Assembly: GCA_002007465.1 (NCBI GenBank)
Contig: LNAC01000162.1
Coordinates: 2,519,832 to 2,583,831 of the forward strand
DNA length: 64,000 bases
DNA from: Ailurus styani
Taxonomy: Eukaryota > Chordata > Mammalia > Carnivora > Ailuridae
Direction of reading: 5' to 3'
Part shown: positions 47,322 to 59,332 of the stretch, in pieces
Numbering within the stretch: the stretch's first letter is position 1
Layout of the letters: each line of letters opens with the position of its first letter
Notes under the pieces: generated by a model
The model's database searches: none
What the model saw: only the letters and a program-made list of their open reading frames with translations
Told to the model about the DNA's origin: nothing
Program-made: the position numbers and the translations under genes

Positions 47322-50114
47322 AAAACGTGAATCATTACAGCTATAAGGTAAAGACCCAAATTTCACTTCTGTGCAGTAGATTAGTAGCTATATTTCACTG
47401 CTAATAAAAAGTTTCTTTTTCTTCTTCTGTACCTCCAGACTTTTTCCCCACATATTTTTCTCTGTATTTTTTTCCTTTGGTATTTACTCCTTTAAAAATG
47501 TGTGTGTATAAATTATTTTAAAATGTGACTTTTTTCTTCTTTGAAATGATAGCTAAATTCAAATTGCTTTTATTATCTGACAAAATTCAGAATTCAGCAA
47601 TGTTCTATTAAGTGTTTGATACTGTCATACTTACTACATCAAGTGCAAAAATTCTTGTGAATTGGAGGAGAAAGTTAGTACTTTCTCAGCTTTATATATC
47701 TAAAAGATATGTTTACCCATGGAAACACTGATCATAAAACTTATTGGTAATGTTTGGATGGTGAAATGGGTGAAGATTTCGCCTATTGATAAATTTAGTC
47801 CTTTATGTTTACATCTGTTTATTTTAACTATTTATAGGAAAATCCTGTTTTAATCACTCCAAAACATTCTTTATTCTCCTATCTCGCAGTTGAGCATTGG
47901 GTATAGCTTTGATATTCTTGGTTGTTGCCAATTGGGCTTAAGGTTCATTCTTTGTTTCTAAATTCCAAAAGGAATGTGGAATCTAAAGTACAATAACAAT
48001 CATTAATAATTTATAGAATGCCCATCTCCAAAACAGAATCAAGAACTCTACAGAAAATAATAAGCACACATTAAACCAACTGGGCACAGTGCCCAGAAAA
48101 TCTGCCAAGTACACACAATAGGAAAGAAAATAGCTCACGTGTGTGTGAGCAGAAATAAGTAAGGGAAAACAATGCAAGAAAGACTTACAAACAGAACATC
48201 TAGGGAGTCAACAGACTTCCAAACTTCCATAGGAAACAAGAATATTTTGAAGTCCTTTCTGCTGGGTCTACTAACCATCTTACAATGAAGAACAGATATG
48301 AACTACATCAGAAGAGGCTTAAGCAAACTAAGTATATTCTACAAATTTCAAATTTGCTACGTGTAATGGATTATTTTAGGTTTTGCAAACTACCAAGTGA
48401 TGAATTCTGGGGCCACAACACAGCCACAGGTTTGTGAGGCTTTTCATTATTGGGTATGATGCAAACCATTTTTTTTCATATGATTTAGTTTGTAATTCTC
48501 TACTTGGGATGGCATGTGATTACGACAAGGAGAAACAAAGAGTCTCATACACAGTCTCACAAACAGTACCTAGACTTTCTCAGGTCAGGTCTCTCTTGGC
48601 AAATTGAAGCAAGAAAACACTCCTATGACCTGAAGAAATCTATAGAAATCAGTTTACCGAAAGATTGCCTGTGTTCATTTAAGTGGGCTTTCATAGACTG
48701 TACACCTGAAGAACAAGAGCAAACATAAAATGCTAAAAATATTTTGTTTCTGAGGCCTAACTGCTCCCAAATTCTATTCTATGAAGGCCTGAGAGTTAGA
48801 AACAAATTTGCTTATCTTGCACTTATTATAAAGCAATACTTAGGAAGGTGCAACCCAGCTGTAATTGATAAGAGGGCAAACGAGGGATACATTTAGTTTT
48901 GCTATTATATCCAAACTAAGAGAAGAATAAATGGAAAAAGTCTTTAAAAAAGAATTTAAAAAGTTAACACAATGATTTACTTTAATTCTATTCAGTACAA
49001 ATAACATTTGGCAGAGTTTTAGGATCTTAACTATATACTCTAGCCCTCAATTGCAATCAAGAAAATTAATAGTAAATCTTGGGATAAACCAGATTTATCT
49101 TGGGTAAATTACTTTTTTGGAATATTTCTTTTTTTCCTGAAGTAATATTCAGTGAACCGATAAATCTGCTTTGTTTAATTGAAACCTAGATTTCAAGGAT
49201 AATATACTCAAATGGATGAAATATTTACATCAAGAAAATGATTTTTAGTCCATGACAGATTATTATTTATTAGAAATGACTGCCATTAAGACTTATTTTC
49301 AAACCATGTAAAAGAGAATGATCCCTGTGCAAACTTGGCCTCATGCTGTGAAATCTTATGTTGAGAGAAGTATTTAGATATGAAATTCTGGAAACCTTTG
49401 AACAAAGTTCTCAATTAGTTATATGTAATTAAATAAGTTTTATCTAATGCTGTGTGCATGTTAGTGGTGTAGGGACAGAGAGGCTGGAGGTAAATAACTC
49501 ACTAGTGGGATGATATGCCCATTGTCTAAAATTTACTTCTCTTGTTGATTCAGTTAATTGGACTGACATAACTTTGTTGGTTAATGGCTTACACGTTTGG
49601 GCAATTCTGAATGAGTATAGAAAACAACAGAGCTTTTGTTTCTAAAGAAGATTATAGAAAGGGGTATAAACTTACTTCTGCAGAAGCTGTTAAAAGAATA
49701 TTTAAAAGAAATATTTTTTTTCTTCTTAATGCATAGGTTGACCAAATTTAGTACTGTTTCTTGGAGAAATCTAATTATCTGAGTAATATAAATAGAGTCA
49801 GTCTTGATTAATAACATCAAAGGGATTTCATTTTTTAAAATTATTTTACCAGGCACCTTCTATGATCTATTTTATTTTATTTTTTATTTTTTGTAACAAT
49901 TCCACTGACCCATTGTTTAGTGTTGGGCATTCACCACACAAAGAATTAAGTTCTGAAGATGATTGCTGCAACCTGTGGAAAATAAAAGACTTCAGATGAC
50001 ATTATTCTGAAAGCATAAAGTGATTTCCATGCAAAATATTCTATAACTGAATGCTCTTTTAGGATTATGTATAACACTGAGCTCTGTTGGTCTATTTCTA
50101 TGCAATGTCAAATT
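47322..50114. other. 2.8 kb without a recognised element
   Basis: No repeat, RNA gene or supported coding region. Frames of 64-91 codons (47983-48177, 48504-48728, 49581-49856) show no domain. 49865-49895 is a TTTTATTTTA simple tract. Confidence 0.35.
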
Positions 50115-50475
50115 TTTTTATGCATACATTCAACAAGCATTGGATACCAGTTCTGTCTGAGGAATCAAAGACCAATAAGATTCTTACCCCCAACAAACAT
50201 ATGGTTGGAGACTAAATAAAGAACACAAACCAAAGTAATTATAATAGAATGCCTCAGTGGTACATTAACAGTAGGAGCAAGAAGAAAAAAACAACAACAC
50301 TGGAAGAACAAATTTAATTGCATCTTTGGGTAGTTAAGAAAAGTTGTCATTTGAAAATGAATTCTAATCAGAGTTCTAAAGGACAAGTAGGAGTTAATCA
50401 AAAAAAGGAGAAAGAATATTCCAGGCATCAAAAGTTCAGGGGCCAGGAAGCAGATTATTAAAATGTTCAATAACG
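50115..50475. repeat. Ancient interspersed repeat, family not assigned
   Basis: 'cattcaacaagcattggatacc', 'attctaatcagagttctaaagg', 'caagtaggagttaatc' and 'gaatattccaggcatc' follow a common ancient mammalian repeat, but I cannot name it. The 101-codon minus frame inside is incidental. Confidence 0.4.
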
Positions 50476-50554
50476 ACAGGTTGATTTTGTTTTACATTTT
50501 GAAATTAATATCATATAGTCTACACTACAGCTCACATCAGAACCTTTGAGACAT

Positions 50555-50800
50555 ATAACCCCAATTCTGTGATGTACTGATAGGCATTACTTGTTAAGGG
50601 AAAACAAGCGCTTCTTTGAAATTTGGTATTTTTTTCCTATACAGTTTCTCTTTAATAAATTAATGTACACTGTGACTCTCCAGGAAGTGTTAATAGCAAT
50701 CAGTACTTTCTAAAATTATGTGACCAAGAAACACTTTACTCATAGAAGAACTCTTAGCACTAGTTTCCTGAGGAATATGATTTGACAAATGCTGCTCTAA
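50555..50800. mobile_element. Possible hAT-Charlie MITE remnant
   Basis: 'gtgaccaagaaacactttac', 'gaactcttagcactagtttcc' and 'gacaaatgctgctc' recall short hAT-Charlie elements. Ends are not defined. Confidence 0.3.
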
Positions 50801-50884
50801 ATATGTGTGGGTATAAGGTTTTCCAATTCCAGATTCTTTGTAGTAGAAATTTCTGAAAAAGTATGAGGGAAAATTATAAAATTT

Positions 50885-51325
50885 GAAGAGAACTGTAGTA
50901 GGTTGAATGGTGTTCCCCCAAAAGGTATGTCCACCTGGAACTTTCCAAGGTGACCTTATTTGGAATAAGTGTCTTTGAAGATGTAATTAAGGTAAGGATC
51001 TAAATTACAATTATTCTGGATTATAATGAGTTCTAAATCCAATGATGAATGTTCTTATAAGAGATAGAATAGACAGAGACAGAAGGAAAAAGTCATGTGA
51101 TGACAGAGACAGAGACTGAAATGATATGCCTATAAACTTAGGAACACCAAGAATTCCTGACAGCATGAAATGGGTTCTCTCTCAGAGCCTCCTGTAAAGA
51201 ACAATTCAACTTCAACTTCAGACCTTGGCCTCCTACAACTGTAAGAGAATGAATGAATTTCTATTAATTCAAGTCACCAGGTCTGTGGTGATTTGTTATG
51301 ACAACAGTAGGAAGCAAATATAAGG
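50885..51325 (+). mobile_element. MLT1-type LTR (ERVL-MaLR)
   Basis: Starts 'tgtagtaggttgaatggtgttcc', then 'ggtgaccttatttgga', 'gaagatgtaattaagg', 'gttcttataagag', 'cagagacagagac' and an end with 'caactgtaagagaatgaatg' and 'caacagtaggaagcaaata'. Solo and more diverged than the copy at 44917. Confidence 0.8.
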
Positions 51326-51404
51326 ATATACTGCTTTTATATGCATGTTCTATTTCAACAAATTTTTTACCTTAACACATATTACCAAATGGTCCCCAGT
51401 GAAT

Positions 51405-51930
51405 TATGATGCCTCTTGAATTCATATCCTTGCAGTGACCTCTGGATCTGAACATAGGTTAGCCTAATGAATTACTTGATCTGAGAGAAAGCAGCAGAAG
51501 TGACACCGTACAAGTTCTTGTCCTAGGTCTAAAGGAGGCTTTGTAGCTTCCATTACTCCCTCTTAGTCCTCAGCCACTGTGTAAAGATATCCACATTAGC
51601 TTCCTTGAGGATGAGAAGCCCTATGGTGGAAAAGGGGAATAAAAGACCAGGAGAATGAAAGATCAAGATGACAGAGAGGAAAGCCTAGTCAACATCAGTC
51701 AGTCCAGGCTAACATTGAATGGGGCCATCTTGGATCCACCAGTTCCACCGAAGCTGCTCACTGAAAACAGACACATGGAAGAACCTCACCAATACCATCT
51801 GGAGGAAAAACAAGACACACCAGCTGTGTCCAGCTGAGATTATAGAACTGTGAGCAGATAAATGCTTGCTGCTTAGTTGTTTTAAGCTGTGATGTTTTGA
51901 AGTGGTTTCTTCTGCAGCAATAGAAAGCTG
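51405..51930 (+). mobile_element. Diverged MLT1-type LTR (ERVL-MaLR)
   Basis: 'ggccatcttggatccaccag', 'cagctgagattatagaactgtg', 'agataaatgcttgctgcttag', 'gttttaagctgtgatgtt' and 'ctgcagcaatagaaagc' match the later part of older MLT1 LTRs. It lies 80 bases right of another MLT1 LTR in the same orientation, but the two texts differ, so they are not the paired LTRs of one provirus. The 60-codon frame inside is incidental. Confidence 0.7.
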
Positions 51931-51954
51931 TAATCATCTAGTAGTATCTCAAGT

Positions 51955-51996
51955 ATGTATGTATGTATGTATGTATGTATGTATGTATGTATGTAT
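51955..51996 (+). repeat. (GTAT)n microsatellite
   Basis: About ten perfect GTAT units directly abut the tail side of the following SINE. They probably arose from its A-rich tail. Confidence 0.97.
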
Positions 51997-52184
51997 TTAT
52001 TTTTATTTGACAGAGAGAGAGAGAGAGAGAGAGCACACAAGCAGGGGAAGCGAAGGCAGAGGGAAAGGGAGAAGCAGCCTCCCCTGCTGAACAGGGAACC
52101 CGATGCAGGACTCAATCCTAGGACCCTGGGATCATGACATAAACTGAAGGCAGATGCCCAGCCAACTGAACCACCCAGCCGCAC
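51997..52184 (-). mobile_element. CAN-SINE with microsatellite tail
   Basis: Complement from 'ttatttttatttgacagagag' to 'aaccacccagccgcac'. A (GA)n run follows the tail side. The target duplication is not evident because the tail has been rebuilt into GTAT repeats. Confidence 0.93.
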
Positions 52185-53503
52185 TTCGAATATTTATCTT
52201 TAAAACAAGGATAGACAAAACAGATTCTGGGTAGAATGTCAGTTGGTATGCTATAACAAAGGCATACTGAACTTCTGTTCAGCTATTCAGAATTTTGATC
52301 AACTCTCTTGTCTTTCATTAACTTTAAATCTTTGGGGAAAACATGTATGCTACATGTATATAAATAGAGACTACTGTTCTTGAACACCCAAATAAAAATT
52401 TATATTTAAATTATGCATAAATATAGCCAGAGTACAAAGAGCTGAATTTGATTTTTAGTATGTTCTATACTCACCTTTTAAGAGAAACAGACAGATGACA
52501 ACCTAATCTCTAAGATTTATTTTAAAAGGTTGTATCATCAGTACAGCATAGACTAAGACCATCTTTTATGTTACCACCTTTATCTTCAATCACTGGAGAC
52601 AACTCATATTCATAATGACCCTGTATGTCTTGATATGGTGTCTGGATATTAAAAATTACATTCTGATCAGTTGTTGTTTCAAACATTTAGCTATGTGCCA
52701 ATTTTTAAAAATAGTTGCAATCCACATAAGATATAGTTAACCAGCAGGTGATCAGACATAGAATTAATGTATATCCTGTTTTCAGCCATTATTAGATAAA
52801 ATCAGTTTAAAGATACATTTGACAACTGACTATTGCAACACATGAACTCTTATGATAGAATTATTCAAATCTCTCTCTCTGTCTCTCACACACACACACT
52901 TATGCATGCATGCCTCTGGACAGTGAGGGTCCATAAATATGGAATTATATTAGATGTAGCAAATAAGCCAACAAGGGAACTGAGCTAATTTGGTAACTTA
53001 GTCTTGGTCTAGGAAGGACATTTTCTTTCTCTGTCTTTTCTACAAAATGAAGGTGGACACACAATGATCACTCATTTATTTTCTGTGTTTTGAATAAATT
53101 CATCTACAGTGTTGTAATTTTTTTTTCCAATTTTCTTTCCCCTACATACTTGACATTGTTTCTTTTCTTCTCAATTTTGTTCTTCCTCCTTCCCTCTTCT
53201 TCTTCCTTTGTTTTCATTATGAAATATAATACACAAACAGACAAGTCCACACAGATATTGTTACTAACCTCAAGGAAGCTGGGTCTAACTTAGTGCTACT
53301 TCTGCTGCTTCTCCTTCCTGCTCTTTTTCTCTTCTTCCTTTGTCTTCGATTTTTTAAATTTTCAATAAATGCTATATAACTCTGATTTTTACTCTGATTG
53401 TGCAGTTGACACTTAATGATAAAATCTATTTTAGTTACTTTTCATCAGAAAGAAATACAGCAAAATATTTTGCAAACAAAATTTATTGTATATTAGCAAA
53501 CAA
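52185..53503. other. Anonymous DNA with CT/CA simple repeats
   Basis: (TC)n(CA)n at 52869-52900 and a TTCCTCCTTCCC pyrimidine run at 53180-53220. No element or gene. Confidence 0.4.
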
Positions 53504-53569
53504 TAACCACTTCTAGATAGATAATATTGTAACTGGTAACCACTTCTAGATAGATAATATTGTAACTGG
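53504..53569 (+). repeat. Perfect 33-bp tandem duplication
   Basis: Two identical, directly abutting 33-base units, 53504-53536 and 53537-53569, each starting TAACCACTTC and ending GTAACTGG. Confidence 0.98.
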
Positions 53570-54729
53570 TTTTCTTTCATCCACTGCTACATTTTTATCT
53601 GACAAAGTCTCTGCTGTTTCTAAGTTCAATGTCCTGCATCAAGCATTGCCAGCAATACTGAATACCTTCAATTAGTAGTTTACTTCTCTGGTCACTAAGC
53701 AACTGGCCTATGGTGAGGAATATGTAACGATCTGTATAGATACTTTAGAGTGATGGAATATAGGCTTCACAAAGTTTCATTTCCTCTCTTGTGCTCATGC
53801 TACAATAGTTACATGCACGGCAATATTTGATATCAGTTTGCTGTAATAAACTTAAAAGTTAAAAAAATAAGCTCTGGACAAAGGTAGGGATAAACATAAC
53901 ACATAACATTAAGTTTGCCTTTTATATATGTTATATTGTTTATGAAAAGGGCAAGTAATCAGGTTAATATACTTTTAAATGTATATATGCTTAACACTGG
54001 TGAAGGTAGAATTCAGCACACAGCAGAAATGGTGAGACAATCAATGAGAAGAAATCTGGACAGAAATGGAAAAACTAAAAGTGCAAATAAAATGAAAATT
54101 GCAAATGAAAACTATTACATCTGATATATATGTGAGTCTTCAGCAGAATGTCTTCCTATGTGTTAAAAAATATATATATCCACCAGAATCAGCAGAAAAG
54201 ATTTGGCACTTGACCCTTGGATACTTTTCATCCCCCTCATTTATCATATTTTTATTGGTTTTTATTCCACTGTAACTACATGCACTGACCCTTAGTGAAT
54301 CTACTCAATCAAGAGGAGAGATTTTATCTCCTCTTTATCAATGGAGTTGCTTAGAAAGATTTTCCCCCTGATTTTTGTACATATTTTGTCCAATTTGTAC
54401 ATTGCATTTTACAAGCTGCTTTAGAACAGTGGGATAACTTTCTTTTATACAGTATACTGCTTTTGATATATTTTGAAGAAATGAAAAATCAATGATTGTT
54501 TGAAACTTAGGTTCTCATAATGTAAATGCAGTATCAATAGTACCAATACTATTGGGGTTAATGAAAATAGTAACCTCAATATATATTCAAATTGGAAAAA
54601 AGTGACTACTGAAAACCAACAGACAACTAAAATTTCATGTTATACAATGAAAAATACTTGAGACATTAAATAGGACTTCCATTTTTTTATACCATTCTAC
54701 ACATTTTAAATTCTTCTAGCATGATGGCT
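53570..54729. other. Anonymous AT-rich DNA
   Basis: No element or gene recognised. Confidence 0.4.
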
Positions 54730-54743
54730 AAGACTAAACTTTT

Positions 54744-54929
54744 TTTAAAAAAAGATTTATTTATTTATTTATTTGAGAGAGAGAGCAAGCAGGGAGGAGA
54801 AATGGGAGAGGCAGAGAAGCAGGCTAAGCATAGAGCCAGACACGGGGCTCAATCTCATGACACTGAGATCATGACCTGAGCCAAAATCAAGAGTTGGAGG
54901 CTTAACTGACTGAGCCACCCAGGTGCTCC
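54744..54929 (-). mobile_element. CAN-SINE (older copy)
   Basis: Complement with 'catgacctgagccaaaatcaag' and 'gccacccaggtgctcc'. Perfect 14-bp target duplication AAGACTAAACTTTT at 54730-54743 and 54930-54943. Confidence 0.97.
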
Positions 54930-55637
54930 AAGACTAAACTTTTCATTTCCTTTTTAAATCACACACTGAATGCATCTGTCAAAATGACCTATAAATATAT
55001 ACCATAAATTTAATTACATATCTTCAGTGGGGTCTACCTTTTTAGTTTAGCACATATTTATGCAAAACTGTTCTACTTGGTAATGTGTAATAAGAAGCAA
55101 ACAAACCAAAACCCCACAAACCAGTATACCTCTGCATTGGTGGTATCTGAGAAGGCCCAGTAGGAATATAGGACTTTTCTTCCCACTGAGTGGTAACAAT
55201 GTTACCTTTCTCGTCAGGGTGGTGCCATAGGAGACCAGGTAAGAAACTGGAACTTTCACCACCATCCAGTGGTAACAAGGTCCAAGGCGATACTTGCTCT
55301 CCCTTCAGCGAAGGCCATGTAGGAGCAAATTTAAGAAGCATCACTCTCCAAAGGAGGTTGAATGGGGAACCGGGACTTCTAACACTAATCTCATAATAAT
55401 AAGGCAGCTCCCACTTTCACCCTGTGTCATGTCAGAGAGGTTTACTAACTAAAATTTAAATAAAATACAGTCTCATAATATTCAAAATGCCCTGGATACA
55501 TTGAAAATTATCCAGCTTACCAAGAAGCAGAAAAATCACATCTTTAATGAAAAGATAACACACAGCAACATGGAGGTGACACATGCATTAGATGTATCCA
55601 ACAAGGATTTTAAGGCCACCACCATAAAAAATATCTT

Positions 55638-55834
55638 TTTTTTTTAAGATTTTATTTATTTATTTCACAGAGGGAGAGAGATCACAAGGAGGCAGAGAGG
55701 CAGGCTGAGAGACAGAGGGGGAAGCAGGCTCCCCGCTGAGCAGGGAGCCCGATGCGGGCCTCGATCCCAGGACCCTGAGATCATGACCTGAGCCGAAAGC
55801 AGAGGCCTTAACCCACTGAGCCACCCAGGTGCCC
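55638..55834 (-). mobile_element. CAN-SINE (young type, 'cacagagggag' subfamily) in HAL1
   Basis: Complement of the same subtype as 18972 and 24502. Perfect 15-bp target duplication CATAAAAAATATCTT at 55623-55637 and 55835-55849. Confidence 0.98.
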
Positions 55835-56026
55835 CATAAAAAATATCTTAATAAGCACTCATGAATATGCTCAAAGAAATGGAAAGCTTTACAAAGTCAT
55901 AGAAGATACAAAAGAAATCTTGGCAATGAAAATTACAATAACTAAAATTTTTAAAACTATGATAGTCTCAACAGAATGGAGAGAACAGAGAAAAGAATAA
56001 GTGAACTTGAAAATGGAACAATACAA

Positions 56027-56235
56027 GGGGCACTGTGGTGGCTCAGTTGGTTAAGCATCTGCCTTCAGCTCAGGTCATGATCTCAGGGTCCTGGGATCAA
56101 GCCCTGTACCAGGCTTCCTGCTCACTGGGGAGTCTGCTTCACCCTCTCCCTTTCCGTCTGCCCCTCCCTTCTGCTTATGCAGGCTCTCTCTCTCTCAATC
56201 CTCTCAAATAAATAAATAAAATCTTTTTTAAAAAG
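56027..56235 (+). mobile_element. CAN-SINE in HAL1
   Basis: From 'ggggcactgtggtggctcag' to AAATAAATAAATAAAATC. Imperfect target copies near AATGGAACAA and AAAGGAACAA flank it. Confidence 0.93.
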
Positions 56236-57334
56236 GAACAAATCACATTACCCAATCTGAAGAACAGAGGAAAAATAGACTACAAAACAACAACAAAACC
56301 AGAGCTCCAAGGAACTGTGGAACTATAACCAAAAAACCCTTATATTCATGTCCTCAGAGTCTGAGAAAGAAAGGACGAAGAGGGTGAGGCTGAATATGTA
56401 TTTAAAGAAATGACTAGAAAATTTCCAAATGTGGTTAAAGCCATAAGCTTACAGATTCAAGAACTGAGCAAACTCCAAAGGGATAAACCAAGGGACATCC
56501 ACACCAAATGAGAATACAAACATACAACTTCAGAAAATAAAGGAGAGAAAAAAAATCTTGAAAGCAGTGAGAATTAAAAAAACACTTTATCTGTAGGGGA
56601 AAATCTATTTGAATGACAGTGGATTTCTCATCAGAAACCATGAAGACAAGAAATAAGTGACTGATTTTTCAAGTATTGACAGGTAAAAACCATCAACTCA
56701 GATTCTGTACTGGGCAAAACTGTCCTCTAGAAATGAAGATTAAAGACATTCTCAGAAGAGGGAAAACAGAATATATCGTCAGCAGATCTGTTGCTAAAAG
56801 GATGGCTAAAGGAAGTTCTTGAAACAGAAATACAATGATAAAAGAAGGTGTCTTAAATCACCAGGAAGAAAGCATAAAGAAGAGCAAAAATATGAGCAAA
56901 TATAATAGATTTTTCTCTTCTCATAAGTTTTCTAAATTTTTTGTTTGACTTGAAACAAACAAACAAAAGTAACATTGCCTGATGTGATTCTCCATGTATC
57001 TAAAGGAAATATTTGTAAATACAATAAACAGGGGTGGGTAAAGACAAAGAGATTTTGAAAGAGGTGAGGACTTTAACCTTCACAAGAAGTATTCAGTATT
57101 TTGATAGCAGTGGTGGTTACAGGAATCTATACAAGTGATAAAATGACATAGAGCTATATGCATATATTGACATACATATTAATGTCAATTTCCTGTTTTG
57201 ACATTGTACTATAGTTACAATGTAACCATTGGAGAAACAGGGTGAAGGATATGAGGGGCCTCTTTGTACAACAGTGCAACGTTCTTGAAATCTATAATTG
57301 TTTCAATATTGACAGTTAATAAAAATCTTAATAG

Positions 57335-57506
57335 AGAGGTGCATGGGTGGCTCAGTCAGTTGGGGGTCTGCTTTCAGCTCAGGTCATGGTCCCAGCATCC
57401 TGGGATTGAGCCCCGTGTTGGGGTCCCTGCTCACTGGGGAGCCTGCTTCTCCCTCTGTGTGTGCTCTCTTGTCTCTCTCAGATAAATAAATAAAATCTTT
57501 TAAAAA
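57335..57506 (+). mobile_element. CAN-SINE at the HAL1 3' end
   Basis: From 'gaggtgcatgggtggctcag' to AGATAAATAAATAAAATC. Imperfect target copies CTTAATAGAG and ATTAATAGAA. The internal region is shortened after the 'ctccctctgtgtgtgctc' stretch. Confidence 0.93.
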
Positions 57507-57519
57507 TATTAATAGAAAT

Positions 57520-58543
57520 ATGATCAATAAATAGTTACATATGGAAGATAGAATGATAGAAAAATAAGATATTGTCCTTATAAAAGTAAGCAAAGGCATC
57601 CATGAAAGAATTAAGCTTTGTAACTGAGTAAGTACAATGCTGAAAGAACAGGGGAAGTTATAAAGAGTTTATGTTAGATACTTTAGAAAGCCAGTCATCT
57701 CTGAAAAGTTCTACATTCATGATAGCAACCTGATAGTAACCTGAGAGTTCTCAATCTATAAAATTATCCTGCTTCTAGGATATAAGTGAATAGTCTTTTC
57801 ATCCTAAACCATTCAGACATTAAGACTATCATTAGTAATCATTAACTACCAGGGAAAAATGGAGATGAAAAAAAAAATGTGGGAAAAGTAGAAAGAAGGA
57901 TATCAAACTTTAAAAGCTTCCTCAGAGAGAGTTTCAGCTAAATATATTTTTACTGCAACTCTGCTGTGAATTTCTAACTCCTTTCTAATACTGACTGCTC
58001 TTTCTTCTGAGTGAATCTACTTTATGAACATGAGTAAAAAAGACTGTACCCATTATAGGTACAAAATTATTTTTTAAAAAATCTTTACTTATATAAAAGT
58101 TTCAAGTAAAAATGAATCCATTTCTGTTGTTCTCACAAGGAGATGATTATTGCTCTTTTTAATGAAAGGGCAAGAAATGTATTTACCCGTACTAGAGAAT
58201 ATTTATTTTAGCTAATGCTCATTAGCTAATATTTATTAAATAATGTTACCACAGTGTCTGCCACTCCAAGAATGTGAAAACATTTAGAAAATTGGCTTTA
58301 TGGTATCTGTAAGGATTATTCAGTGCATTTGCAGAATTTGCTTTGAATCTTTTCATTTATATTTCAATTCCAATGCAGTCCTTTTGAATAAAATATTTTC
58401 ATGATTTGTATGTCTCTTCCAAGGAAATGTGGTCCCCTATTTGTAGTGTTTATCCCCTACTTAATTCCAAAATGGTCAGACTTTGAAATGTTTATAGAAA
58501 ATCATTCAGATTTACAGTTCAGAGATATAAAAGCTACACAAAT
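57520..58543. other. Anonymous AT-rich DNA
   Basis: No element or gene recognised. Confidence 0.4.
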
Positions 58544-58711
58544 TGCTAATAATATTGTATGCGGAAATAAAAAATAACAATAATGACATCACTGCAGGTT
58601 GTTACAGATTCTTAAATATTTTCTACCATGGGTTTCATGGCCTAATGGTTTTAAGTTACATATGTCATTTCTTTAAGTAACATTACAAAAGACAGTATCT
58701 AAGCCTGCACA
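58544..58711 (+). repeat. Direct repeat, left copy (~168 bp)
   Basis: Matched, at roughly 80-85% by eye, by 59162-59332 in the same orientation. Shared blocks include 'gaaataaaaaataacaataat', 'gacatcactgcagg', 'atttctttaa' and 'atctaagcctg'. Flanks do not match. It is not recognised as a named repeat. Confidence 0.88.
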
Positions 58712-59161
58712 TAGATATAAAAGTTATACCTTCACCATAGAAAACACATTATTAACTAATTTGTGGTGTTTGGCCATGTTTATACACAAAAAGTACATCA
58801 CTGCATGTCTTTTAAACTCATTAATATCTGCTTAACATTAAACCAAAACATGGGTATGGCCCCAAGGAGGGTCAACTGACTTCAAGCCAAAGGATTCTAA
58901 ATATGTTACTTGAGTAGAAATGCCACAAAGAGCTAAAGGCTGCAAGTACAACTTTTCTTGTCCAAATAATATAGGCTAAATCATATGTTCTCTATATTGA
59001 TGATGCCAATTCTTCAATGGATATATAGGAATTCTCTTACTGATTTTATATTTATTTTTGACTACCTTTTCAAAAACACTTTTAAAAGATGCTTTACACT
59101 TCCACAGTGGTTTACTGTCTACTGACTCACCAAATAAACTGTCCTTAACTATTTAAATAAT
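58712..59161. other. Spacer between the two direct repeats
   Basis: 450 bases of AT-rich sequence with no recognised element. Confidence 0.45.
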
Positions 59162-59332
59162 TGTTAATAATATTGCATGCTGAAATAAAAAATAACAATA
59201 ATTATGACATCACTACAGGCTGTTACTGATTCTTTAATATTCTCTACCATGAGTTTCATGGTCTCGTAATTTTAAGTTATACATATCATTTCTTTAAAAA
59301 ACATCACAGAAGGCAACATCTAAGCCTGTACA
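59162..59332 (+). repeat. Direct repeat, right copy (~171 bp)
   Basis: Second copy of 58544-58711, begun about 618 bases downstream. Similarity ends abruptly at 'aagcctgtaca'. Confidence 0.88.

Larger units (their letters stand above)
55030..57334 (+). mobile_element. HAL1-like (half-L1) element, near complete
   Basis: The left part (55110-55400) has HAL1-type 5' minirepeats around 'agtggtaacaa' and 'ggagaccaggtaagaaactgg'. The middle (55450-56700) reads as decayed ORF1: 'cagaatggagagaacagag', 'aaaagaataagtgaacttg' encode a NRMERTEKRISELE-type coiled-coil piece. The right part ends with 'gtggtggttacaggaatct', 'attgtactatagttac' and 'aatctataattgtttcaat'. No reverse transcriptase is seen, which fits HAL1. 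Two SINEs are inserted, and a third abuts the 3' end. Frames are broken. Confidence 0.7.

Noticed and set aside
52869..52900. (TC)n(CA)n stretch considered as a SINE tail
   Set aside because: No SINE body lies on either side, so it is a stand-alone simple repeat.
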